Below, piece after piece: positions 24,314 through 34,549 of a stretch of DNA of 64,000 nt. This DNA comes from Epiperipatus broadwayi (Eukaryota > Onychophora > Udeonychophora > Euonychophora > Peripatidae), in contig JAQFVV010000252.1 of the NCBI GenBank assembly GCA_028023455.1, forward strand, positions 1,203,349 to 1,267,348. The letters are read 5' to 3'. Every line of letters starts with the position of its first letter. Position 1 is the stretch's first letter. A program made the position numbers and the translations under genes. The notes beneath the pieces are model-generated. The model was not told where the DNA came from. It searched no databases and saw nothing but the letters and a program-made list of their open reading frames with translations.

Positions 24314-25409
24314 GGTAATTATAACATAGTTGGGCATGGCCACTTGATGGTGTTGTTGGCTGTCAAAAACAATGTAATGTATGTTTTCGGGGCATGCGAT
24401 TTTTAAATTGATGGCTGTTTTTTTTCATCATTCCCCTTTTTTGTTATTAATTGATTGATTGCTATAACTTTTTTCCCCTGACTTTTTATAAAAAAATTGT
24501 TTAATTTTAATTTTGTCTTTAGTAAACAACAACTTTTTAGTTTTTAAATCGCTGTCTATTTTTTGATAAATTTTCATCATTCCCCTTTTTTGTTATTAAT
24601 TGATTGATTTCTATAACTTTTTTATGTTCCTGCCTTTTTAAAAAAAAATTGTTTAATTTTAATTTTGTCTTTAGAAAGCAACAACTTTTTTTATTTTTTA
24701 AACATAAATTTAAACTTTTTTGGAGGGAGGGGATTGATTAATTGATTGCTGCTATTCCATGATGTCTATTTAGTGATGTCTTTCGACATCAATAACTTTT
24801 TATTTTGACGCACAACTTTTAACAATATTTTTATAAGTTTTTGGTTTTTTCTAATTTGTATTAAGACATTTTTTACTACATTTATGCTTCACTTAACTAT
24901 TGCTTTCTACATAACAAAACATAATAAAAAAAAACTGTGTAGCTTCTGTTGTTGGCAATGGTGAGAAAGTTATGCATTCGGCAGCCATTTTATGAAGAAC
25001 ATGGTATTTTACATGGAAACAAGACTTCATATGTGAACACAGCCAAATTTGTTGTTACATACACTTGACAAGTTTTTACACTAAACAAGGGTGTGGCAGT
25101 TTGGAAAATTACTATAAAGTCAGGTTTCTTAAATTAAATATAAAGACTGTGGAATGTATATTGTAAAAACGTTACTACTCAAACTACACACACATATATA
25201 TATCAAACTGTATATAAAAGATAAGTGTGTGTATTCACAGTAACTGTCATGAAGCAGAAATAGACTATTATTTCTGTGGTACATCATCATGGCTAAGATA
25301 AACAAATGTTTTCTTAGCCATAAGTTAGGCCTCATAAATGGCATTTGTTAGGTGTTTTGGCGAGCCAGAATGCCATAAAGTGGCTATGCCCGACTATGCT
25401 ATAATTACC
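24314..25409. mobile_element. 1.1-kb non-autonomous TIR transposon with 8-bp target duplication
   Basis: The ends are inverted repeats of at least 37 bp with about four mismatches: GGTAATTATAACATAGTTGG on the left and GGTAATTATAGCATAGTCGG on the right strand, continuing into GGCAT-R-GCCACTT. AATAAAAT at 24306-24313 and 25410-25417 is a perfect 8-bp target duplication. Eight-base duplications are typical of hAT, P and Merlin-type transposases; the GGTAAT ends do not settle which. The interior has no transposase frame and includes a 149-bp tandem duplication (24421-24718, with CATCATTCCCCTTTTTTGTT). Confidence 0.85.
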
Positions 25410-25719
25410 AATAAAATTATTAAAGAGTGAGAGCAAAGAAATTATTTATGTAATTTTATACATTTCTCTTCTATCAACATTTATAATACATATTAAAATA
25501 TGCATAATTTTTAAAAAAGGTTTGACATTTATTTAAAAAATTGTCTAGAACATTTCTACTAACATGGGGAAAGAAAAATAAAATATTAGACTCATTATAA
25601 AAAATATGCATGGGAAAATTAGATATTAATTCTGCCATTACTTAAATAATTCTATACTAAACCTGAGTAACATGCAGCTAACTATCTAATTATTTTTAAT
25701 ACAGCTATGTATCCATCAG

Positions 25720-25721
<2 letters not shown>

Positions 25722-25788
<67 letters not shown>
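25722..25788. repeat. Compound TA / GA microsatellite
   Basis: A pure TA run (25722-25764) passes directly into a GA run (25765-25788). After it, GCTTGTTAAATTAGGTCATG matches an internal part of the 2.7-kb LTR family (37087 onward) out of order, so LTR copy A has either a rearranged end or a second fragment here. Confidence 0.9.
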
Positions 25789-25947
25789 CTTGTTAAATTA
25801 GGTCATGTACCATATATGACTTGATTTTTTGTAATATATATATATTATTTTTTAAAATGAAATATATTCAATTTATAACAACTAAATACTTAAAAAGACA
25901 ACATAATGGTTTTGTAATGCCATTATTGTGATATGATATATATATAT

Positions 25948-26542
25948 TGTACTTTCCAGTTTAGTTAATTCGTAATTTAACTTATAAATATTTTAGTTTG
26001 TTAGAATAAAAGAGATTATACTTTTATCAACCTTTTTCATTGTGCGTTATTAATAATGGTTATTATTCTTTTTAGTATTAAAGTTATTATTAGTTTAATA
26101 AGATTTAAAAGTAATTTACCTTGCCAATATGTTTGAATAAGCCCAGCAATAATAATCTCAAAAAAAAGATAATTCTAGTTTACCGTAAAATTACCGATTC
26201 TTAAAATCTAAGACCAATAATCTTAAAACTATTAATTCTCGTTACGGTAGGAGGTAATACCGATTTGTTTAAAAGCATTTTTTCTGTTTAGTTTACGAGT
26301 TACCATATGTTTGACGCAGTCTCAGTGGGTCTAACGACTCTGGCGCCCTCAAGTAGAAATTAAAAACTGGTTCTGCTCACGATAGTACTCGGTAATAGTT
26401 CTAGGCCGAAGTTGATCAGGAAAAATAGCTGTGTTGAGAATAGAAATACAACTTTCTTTTTTCTTTTGATACAGCTTGATCAACTCACGCTCAAATATAA
26501 ATTTGAGGCGTATAGAGGCCTAGTAATACGAAAAACGTTACA
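25948..26542 (+). repeat. 5' LTR, 595 bp
   Basis: TGTACTTTCC...AACGTTACA. Contains GACTCTGGCGCCCTCAAGTA, a phrase that resembles TGGCGCCCTTGTAGTG in the LTR-like family at 49130-51265. No obvious TATA box was chosen. Differences from the 3' LTR are single-base changes near 26028, 26260, 26490 and 26529. Confidence 0.92.
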
Positions 26543-26543
26543 A

Positions 26544-26566
26544 TGGCGACCCAACTCGGGCTTCGA
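26544..26566 (+). promoter_or_regulatory. Primer-binding site, tRNA-Lys-like
   Basis: TGGCGACCCAACTCGGGCTT begins one base after the LTR end. It starts with TGG, the complement of a tRNA CCA end, and resembles the 3' end of animal tRNA-Lys with one extra A. This is where reverse transcription would start. Confidence 0.75.
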
Positions 26567-26779
26567 TTTAACAACTACAACCTGAGATGAGTTGTAATGA
26601 TAAAGAACATTACAATGATGACTCAAAGAAACTCACAGCCGGAAAATAAATTATGATTTTTTTGAAAAAAGAAAAAATTATATAAAAAAAAAACTAACTA
26701 ATTAAACCCTGATTATTAAAATATGAAAGAAGATATTTGACTCCAGAAAGAAAAAATATATATGTATATTTTTTTATAT

Positions 26780-27154
26780 ATGTCTAAAAACACGATCGTG
26801 GCTGATGTAGACGTAAGTCACAAGTATTTGACCGGGTAGGCGGTTACTGAAGAGGGGAATAACATAGCCCCGAGTCCTTATCCGCAGTATATGAACATAA
26901 GACCGTCTTTAAATGCTCGTCAGACTATTTCTAGCAGAGATCCCAATAAAGGGGAAGGCGGATCAAGTTGGACCAAGTTGCCACGAGCCTGTAAGACTCA
27001 GAACGATGAGCAACGCTCATTTGTGCTTATAACTTGGGCTTCTTATCGTTAATATTACACTAAAGCAGATAGGACACAGATGAATGTTGAAATATTTTCC
27101 ATTCCCACCGTGTTAGACCTAAAAGTGGGTGTTAAAGCTGAACGTCACTTGTGA
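26780..27154 (+). pseudogene. Coding-like remnant inside the young LTR element
   Basis: A 125-codon plus-strand frame starts ATGTCTAAAAACACG and reads MSKNTIVADVDVSHKYLTG, then PSPYPQYMNIRPSLNARQTI and KLPRACKTQNDEQRSFVLI. It is broken by TAG (after LTG) and TAA (after ASYR). Base composition is clearly richer in G and C than the surroundings, consistent with former coding. Its place just downstream of the primer site would suit a gag start, but no gag motif is recognised. Because the LTRs are nearly identical, the stops were probably inherited by this family rather than acquired after insertion. Confidence 0.35.
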
Positions 27155-27599
27155 ATGAGTCTACACAATATATCAGCATGCTACTACAGGAAAAAAAAAA
27201 AATACGAATATGAATTTAAAAAACTTAAGAATAAAATTAGTGTAAACCCCTATTTTATTCTCATCTCCTGGCACTGGTGGTATTGTAACGTTTATTTATA
27301 TACGTTACAAATATATTGGCATTTGGTAAAAGCTAAAAAAGTAAATTTAGATTTTTTTTTGATTAGTATAATTTTTGTTAAAACGTGCAATGAAGGTTAA
27401 AATTGTCATTCTTATTTTTTTTATCTAATTGGAAAGAATAAATGACATACAGATTACTAATCCAGATAAATTAAAAGAATTCCAAAAGTATAAGCTAAAA
27501 GAAAAATATTTTAGCTAATTAAAGATGGAAGAATAATGCTAAAAAAAAGAGAACTTTGTAACTTAAATTTAAGAGAGAGTGTATAAGATTATTATCTTA

Positions 27600-28000
27600 T
27601 ACGCTGATAAAAAGACAAAAGAGTGCGCAGAAGTTCCAAAAATGGAGCGCGATATAAAAAGGAGATGACAACTTCAATCTGGGTCTTCTCTTTTACTTCT
27701 AGTTACGTCTCTGAAAGTTGGAGGTTTCCATGAGCATAACCTGTGGCAAGAAATATACTTCTACACAGGTATGCCCCTTGCTGTACCAAGCTGTCACGCG
27801 AGCATGGAAACGGGACTTGTGAAGACCGCTTTTTGCAATAAAAGGGTCACTACAACCGTGCCTTTTCTCCAGCTATAGAACGGAACAATAATGGAAGACG
27901 CCGGCAGGAGAGACCAATGGAAATTCTCATGATCTGGGATCCCATAAACCTACATGAACTTACCGGTAAGTTAAGAATAAATTTTCCTGATAGTGACTTA
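27600..28000 (+). other. GC-richer interior segment of the young LTR element
   Basis: Starting with GCGCGATATAAAAAGGAGAT (a TATA-like box), this 0.35-kb part has balanced composition and several donor-like words, including a palindromic ACTTACCGGTAAGT near 27959. It has no long frame. It could be part of the packaging or leader region, or an older captured sequence. Confidence 0.3.
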
Positions 28001-28177
28001 AAAGTTTGCAAACAATTATTTATCTAGGCTTAGACTACCATCCTGATATAGACTTTTCGTATTCAAGGGACTTTCTTATAAAGAATTTTATACAAGATCT
28101 TGGAACATTATTAAATTGCGTTCATTATTTAATCTAACTGTTTTTGTTAATCGATTCATTATCTGGATTAGCATGTG

Positions 28178-28772
28178 TGTACTTTCCAGTTTAGTTAATT
28201 CGTAATTTAACTTATAAATATTTTAGTTTGTTAGAATAAAAGAGATTATACTTTTAGCAACCTTTTTCATTGTGCGTTATTAATAATGGTTATTATTCTT
28301 TTTAGTATTAAAGTTATTATTAGTTTAATAAGATTTAAAAGTAATTTACCTTGCCAATATGTTTGAATAAGCCCAGCAATAATAATCTCAAAAAAAAGAT
28401 AATTCTAGTTTACCGTAAAATTACCGATTCTTAAAATCTAAGACCAATAATCTTAAAACTATTAATTCTCGTTACGGTAGGAGGTAATACCAATTTGTTT
28501 AAAAGCATTTTTTCTGTTTAGTTTACGAGTTACCATATGTTTGACGCAGTCTCAGTGGGTCTAACGACTCTGGCGCCCTCAAGTAGAAATTAAAAACTGG
28601 TTCTGCTCACGATAGTACTCGGTAATAGTTCTAGGCCGAAGTTGATCAGGAAAAATAGCTGTGTTGAGAATAGAAATACAACTTTCTTTTTTCTTTTGAT
28701 ACAGCTTGATCAACTCATGCTCAAATATAAATTTGAGGCGTATAGAGGCCTAGTAATAAGAAAAACGTTACA
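28178..28772 (+). repeat. 3' LTR, 595 bp
   Basis: Same length and ends as the 5' LTR. It runs directly into a TA run (28773-28790). The preceding bases (GATTAGCATGTG) do not form a purine tract. Confidence 0.92.
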
Positions 28773-28818
28773 ATATATATATATATATTGAACTGCATTG
28801 TTTATACATATTATGTAA

Positions 28819-29090
28819 TATAAAAGACAAATCAAGCACATCTTATCAGGCAAATGTGATCTACAAAATTAAATGATTTAGTCTCACTTGCCAATTTTAG
28901 TACATTGGGAAAACAATGGCAAATTTAAATGCCAAAATGAAGCAACATAAACATTTGAGTGATCATAGCAATTCTAAACCTTATTATTTTTTTACTATAG
29001 GATTGCCCAAATGATGTCATTTCAGTATGATTTGTGAGAAAGATAAAATACTAAAAGGAAAATAAAAGAAGGATGATTGATAATGAATTC
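28819..29090 (+). pseudogene. GIY-YIG endonuclease remnant (Penelope-like element)
   Basis: One plus-strand frame reads SSTSYQANVIYKIK, stop, FSLTCQF, stop, YIGKTMANLNAKMKQHKH, then SNSKPYYFF. The pairing of VIYKI with a Cys shortly before YIGKT, followed by a basic L..K/R...H helix, is the GIY-YIG nuclease pattern that Penelope-like elements carry C-terminal to their reverse transcriptase. Several in-frame stops show it is dead. No reverse transcriptase part was found upstream; the LTR element sits immediately 5'. Another GIY-YIG source is possible but less likely in this setting. Confidence 0.6.
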
Positions 29091-30869
29091 AAAATGAAAA
29101 AATTAGCTAATATTCAATAGTGAAATTAGAAAATTTTGCAATATTAATTAAAGTAGACCCTATTAGATATATTATCAATTATAAAAGTTTTGATAATGAC
29201 ATTAAAATGTTGAAAGAGCTCTAAAGTAAAACTATTCTAAAAGTCTTTATGTAAAAAAAAGGTATAAACAGTTTATTCATAATTAATTGTTACTATAATT
29301 TACTAGCTTGCAAGGTATTTATTACATATATACATATATAAAATAGATATTACTATAATGTTCAGATTAATTATATGTATACATGGAAATATCCTCTAAT
29401 CACAGCATACATCTTTTGTGATGCATCATTTATATACAATGAGAAATGCCTAAAATATTTTGGCTAGAAGAAATAAATTTTGAAATCACTCAAGATAATT
29501 TTAATTTGTCAATTAAAAAATATCGATCAATTTAAAATGATTAGCAATAAAATTCTTGATTGAAGTAAAAATTTGTTCCTTTTAGCCAAAATATTTCAGA
29601 CACTTTTCTTTTTATATATATAAAATGAGGTAGGATAAAAGATATATAGGCTTTTACAGATAAAATTATTATATTATACTATAATTACCGGGCGTTTCAA
29701 TTATCTACAATAGAGTTACATTGAGATTTAATCTTGAAACATTACATATATATTTAGCATTGTACGTGTATATTTTCATCATTTTAATATTATTGACTAA
29801 AGTTTTAAAATGAGAGAAATCTTCAGACTTATTTTAAAATATATAAAATAAAGTTAATCTTTTCCGATTTAAATGTTTTAGTTATTCATCTATATATATA
29901 TAAAGAAGGCAAAAATAAAAGACTATAACGTTTTACCAATGAAAATTTTGCCTTGTGCTGTGACTAGAGGTCATTTAAATTGTATATACATTTCACTCAT
30001 TTACATTTATATGAGTTTCATAATTAAAAATATAATTATGAGAATCTGAATGCATTGTCTATTCATAGAATATACTGCCTATATGTTTTTATAAATATAT
30101 AAAGTAATTTAATAATATATATTTACATATAAATATGTATTACAATATTTAAATAAAATTGTTTTCTTTATAATAGTTTTTTGACGCTAATTATATTTTC
30201 AGAACTACGTCCTACAATCTTAATTGCTTGTACATTAACTACTTTCTATTAACTTTTATTTTCAACTTGTCTTTTTTTTTTATTTTTTCAACATTTCCAT
30301 TTCATTTGTGTTTATAGTTAGAACTTGAATGATTACAAAAATAAGTATTGATTGTACTAAAAAATAAAAAGTTAAGTGCAGCTATTTTACACAGAATAGT
30401 TAGTTATTTGTTACAATATCAAGTATAGAGGATCTTACTAGCATGATAACATATAAAAAATAGTATACAATTTGTATGGTTATTAATATTCTTTAAGTAC
30501 TACTTCTAAATTTCTTTTCAAATGTATAATTATAATTAGAACAAGCAATTTAAGCTATATCGATTGTTTGTATTACTATCTTCTATTGCTAAGAACTAGA
30601 AGGCTTCACACATTAATTTTTTTTTTTCTCAAAAAGAAAAGCAAAATCTAAATGTATTTATTTTCTGTGACTATCCATTTCCAAGATGCTTACTTAACTT
30701 CTTGTAAACAACTATGATAATCTTGTGAAAAGCCATAGTTTAAGCAATGCATGTCAAGGATTTTAATGCAATTTCATAATTTATTGGTGCAATTTATTTC
30801 AGATCTAAATACAGATTATATTCAACCTAACCAATGTGATGTTTAGTGGGTGTTCTTATTATATTTTGT
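29091..30869. other. AT-rich non-coding stretch
   Basis: I see no gene or clear repeat. The stretch has TA-rich words and the usual short frames only. Confidence 0.5.
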
Positions 30870-31085
30870 TTTCCATTTGTAGAAAGTCTGTTGGTATTGT
30901 GCATGATAGAATGGCAGACTTTGTAGCTCAAAGTCCATAGATCATGTTTTCAGCTCTGTCACTTCTGATGTGAAACTTCTCATGAAATCATGCAAAGTTT
31001 GAACTTAAGAAGTGTCACTCTGGAATTGTTCCAAGGACCTTACATTTCAAAATCTGGTATTATACCACTGCACTAAATCACGTAG
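30870..31085 (-). mobile_element. Possible tRNA-derived SINE (minus strand)
   Basis: On the minus strand TAGTGCAGTGG (31075-31065) fits the RNA polymerase III A box TRGYNNARNGG, and GGAACAATTCC (31032-31022) is close to the B box GGTTCGANTCC. The spacing of 32 nt between them is right for a tRNA-like head. The tail runs to about 30870. No cloverleaf with a good acceptor stem could be drawn, so it is not a tRNA gene. Element ends and target duplication were not established. Confidence 0.45.
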
Positions 31086-31590
31086 AGCAATAATGAGAGC
31101 AAACTCCATATTTCTGGATGTAATTAGATATATCAGAAAGAGAAACGGTTTTATTCTTGCTGTTCTAATTTACTGCTAATGAACGTATAAATATATACAT
31201 CTCAAATATTTATCATTTTATAAAATAAATTAAAAATAAATAATTTAAAATTAAAGTTAGCTTTTACAAATATCACTTCATTATAAGAATCGCCCCGCAG
31301 TAGTTTAATGCAGTGATAAAATAGCAGTTTAATCGACGCTCCATCTTCCTCCAAACAATAAAATCATTCGATTATTTTTTTATCATAATTGAAATATTTG
31401 TACTTAAAATTTTAGTTAAACTAATACACTACGCTTAAAAATGTATTCTAGTATTGTATATATTTTTTAGTATTGTTTCGAACTATGATATATAATAAGA
31501 TTACACTCTAAATTAAATTTAAATCAACTTAGTTTTAAAAAATATTTAAATACATGTATATTCTCTATATAAAACAATGTAAATATAAAG

Positions 31591-31943
31591 GACTTGAAAT
31601 CAGATTTTCAAACTCCCCACACCTATCCATTCTATTTTATAGAACTGATACCCATGACCACATATATTTAAAAAAGATAACTGGGCTCTAATATCATTAG
31701 TTGGCTCAGATTACCATCTCCCATACATATATACAATTACTGCTCAGTTTATATTAAGATAGCAAATCTTCAAACTTTAATGGATAAAGCTTCAGTCTTT
31801 TCCACTCTCCAACTCTTACACCATATCACTGAAATGCGTATATTGGAGATCAGTTATCTTTTTCTAATGTATGTGGTCATGTGTATCAGTTGTATAAGAT
31901 AGATTGGATAGCTGTAGGGAGTTTGAAAGTCTGAGTTCAAGTC
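31591..31943. mobile_element. Small foldback / MITE-like element
   Basis: Inverted arms of 93 bp (31591-31683 and 31851-31943) flank a 167-bp centre. The arms share GACTTGAA, CAAACTCCC, AGAACTGATAC-type and ATGACCACATA words with scattered mismatches. Similarity weakens but continues a little outside these limits. No frame or target duplication is clear. Confidence 0.75.
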
Positions 31944-33603
31944 TCTTATGTTCAGTTTTAAAAAAAAAAAAAATTTAGGTTAAAAAAATTAAAAACTATA
32001 TTAATTAATTCTAATATTAATTTTAGGATTTCCTATAAATGCGACTATAATCTTGTAATAATTATTACAAAATTTTAGACGCAATGAACTATTCTTTGCA
32101 ATACTGATTTTATTTTTAAATAATTTCTTATCTCATTATGATACAAATTAATTTCTGGAAATGAAATATATTAGAAATGATAGGTCTAATAATTAAAAAC
32201 TTGAAATGTTTCTCAAAAAGAAGGAAATCTGAATCTATTAACCAAATTACTTTTTATATATATTAATAAAAAGCGGAGAATCATTATGTTGTAAATTCAA
32301 TTAGGTAAGAGAATTGTCTTTCATTTCATTTAAAATTTATTTTTAAAATTATATTTTAAAAAAGCTTAAAAGATTCTTTCCGTGATTAGCAGAATAGTTT
32401 TGTAAAAATACTTTTTCTTTATCTTTGATAATCATCAGATAATGTAGAAAGGTGGACTTCGATTTTGAAATGCACTATAGATTCCAATGTGTTGATGCTT
32501 TTAATAAGTTAAAAGAAAGGGTATTTCATCACAGGAAGATAATGGCTGCAACAGAATTCCACTAGTTTATAAGAGTGGCTAATATATGTAATTTAGTCTA
32601 TGAAAGCCATATCACAAAACAAATCAATATGTTTTCACCTTGCTATATGTAATACTGTAAAATTCATTATTTTAAAATCAGATTTTCATTAAATAAAAAA
32701 CAATTGAAGAATTTTTTAAAAAAGTACTTTATAATGAGCTTGTCATAGCTTTTGTACGAAAAGCAGATTCTATTTATGAAGACTATTTCAAAATCATTCT
32801 AAAAAGCATAAATTTTGATTGCTTTCATTAATATGATATGGCTGAAGATAGTATGCATTGAAAAATTAACAATTATAAATAGTGTTCAAGACTTTTAAAA
32901 AAAAAACCAGTTTGGTGCACAAAAATTTAAAAGATAACTTTACAAAACATCCAATAAACAAAATATTCAACATGTTCTAGATGGACAAACTTGTGGTTCT
33001 AAGATAAGTTTATGTAATCATTGAAAAACTCATCTCTAGCACAGTATTGTTTTCTTTCATTTGTAATAGGAATTGTCATTCACTTTGCTGATGATAATGA
33101 TTATAATTGTAAATTGATAAATAGTAGCCTTGAATATCTTTGCAAATTAATACTTACCATGCAAAGCAGTTGTGTGTGATAAGAATTGTATTTTTTTTTC
33201 ATTTTACTCTTCAACTAATAAAAGCATGCTTTTCAACTATTGACTAGATTGTCTATGGCCAGATACCTGAAGAAAAAAAGTTATGCTGGCTTAGAAATTT
33301 TTAGTTTATTGAAAAAATGTCAAAGTTTACTCATATTCTCAAATCATACTCTGGCTGGGTGAAGCAGACCCCATTTTTTGTTTTTAGTATTGTAGTAGAA
33401 CAATTATGAAAAATATATCCGTGCTTCTGAGTTTATAATAGAGATTTTCACAATGTTTTCATCAATAAATTAATTGCTTTTTGTTATGTTTTAAAAAGTT
33501 TTTTTTTCTTTTAAATTTCTAATTATAATTCTGGACTATATTCATTGTGAGATAGTTTTTGTTGACCTAAATTTTATAAAATTTAAAAACTGTGTATCAT
33601 TTA

Positions 33604-33606
<3 letters not shown>
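31944..33606. other. AT-rich non-coding stretch
   Basis: No gene is seen. A few blocks (for example 32400-32640 and 33040-33360) have more even composition but no supported frame or repeat partner in the window. Confidence 0.45.
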
Positions 33607-33638
<32 letters not shown>

Positions 33639-33640
33639 AA
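33607..33640. repeat. AC / AT dinucleotide microsatellite
   Basis: An AC run passes into an AT run just before the first unit of the 0.3-kb tandem repeat. Confidence 0.9.
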
Positions 33641-33644
33641 ATAA

Positions 33645-34498
33645 ATTATAACATTCAACATTTTAGTGTCTATTATGTAATAGGAAAGTAAGAAAAGTTA
33701 TGAGATTATATTTCTTTATACATATGTATATTTGCTGTGATGCTTTATCTCTATATGAGGAGGCAGCATTTAAAAAGAATTCCCTTTTGATTCCAAAAAA
33801 ATAACAATATAATTTACTGTTTTCATTGATTACTATATTGTTAACATCTGACTACGTTATTTCTAGTTAAAAATATCACAGAAATTACTATAGCTATTTG
33901 AAATTATTCCATCAATCACATCTGCTAAAAATTATTAAATTATATCATTTGACATTCTGGTGGATGAGTCTATTATGTATTGAGAAAGTAAGAAAAAATG
34001 TGATACTTTGTTTTCTTATACATATATAGATTTTTCTGTGATACTTTATCTTTATATAAAAACTAGAGAGAGCATTTGGAAGAGAATTCCCTTTTGAATG
34101 CAAAAAAAGTGTTAACACTTTATTGTTTTCATTTATTCTTGTTTTGTTAATATCTAATTGTGGTTTTTCTAAATAAAAATATTATGGAAATTTCTACATA
34201 TTAAAAAATATTTCATCAATTACATCCATTAAAATTTAGTAAATTATAACACTTGACATTCTATTGGAAAGTCTACAATGCTATTGAAAAGCTTTAAGAA
34301 TTGTGAGACTTTTGCTTCCTTATACATGTATATATTTGTTGTGATACTTTTATATTTATATAAGAATTAGAGATTGCATTTAGAAGAATTCTCTTTTGAA
34401 TGTGAAAAAGCATTTACAGTTTAATGTTTTCATTGCTTATTGTCTTGTTAACATCTGATTGTGGTTTATCTAAATAAAACTACAATGTAAATGTTTAC

Positions 34499-34500
<2 letters not shown>
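33645..34500. repeat. Tandem repeat, about 300-bp unit x2.9
   Basis: Units start near 33645, 33938 and 34241. Each has, in order, a GACATT-type start, GTCTATTATGTA-like words, CTTATACATAT, a GTGATACTTTATCT block, a GAGAGCATTTGGAAGAGAAT block with TTCCCTTTTGA, TGTTTTCATT and AACATCTGATTGTGG. Divergence between units is moderate, so this is an old array. The last unit is truncated by a TA run. Confidence 0.8.

Positions 34501-34549
<49 letters not shown>
34501..34549. repeat. TA dinucleotide run, target of the next element
   Basis: A pure TA tract ending just before the 3' LTR end of the large minus-strand element; a TA-rich flank (ATATATAATATAG) also follows its other end at 43549. Confidence 0.9.

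Larger units (their letters stand above)
18685..25725 (-). mobile_element. Partial LTR copy A, split by two later insertions
   Basis: Sequence from about 18690 (ATGCTGAGATACTAAAAACA, TATCAATGCTCTGACCACTT) to 19255, 22875-24313 and 25410-25725 follows the same order as the two LTRs at 34550-37240 and 40817-43548. Shared landmarks include CTTTATTGGGATCAT-type blocks and the end AGCTATGTATCCATC, against AGCTATGTAACCAAC in copy C. About 450 bp at the low-coordinate end of the family are missing. The copy is interrupted by the foldback element (19256-22869) and a TIR element (24314-25409). Orientation is minus, as for the other two LTRs. It is probably a truncated solo LTR. Confidence 0.65.
25948..28772 (+). 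mobile_element. Young non-autonomous LTR retrotransposon
   Basis: Two direct 595-bp LTRs (25948-26542 and 28178-28772) flank 1635 bp. Each LTR starts TGTACTTTCC and ends AACGTTACA, giving TG...CA ends. A primer-binding site follows the first LTR. By eye the LTRs differ at about four positions, so insertion was recent. The flanks are TA runs on both sides, making the target duplication ambiguous (ATATA-type). The interior has no recognisable gag, protease, reverse transcriptase or integrase, and no clear polypurine tract before the second LTR. It must be mobilised by a relative, as in LARD- or TRIM-like elements. Confidence 0.9.

Noticed and set aside
31022-31085. tRNA gene
   Set aside because: A and B boxes are present but no acceptor stem or full cloverleaf can be drawn, so a SINE head is more likely.
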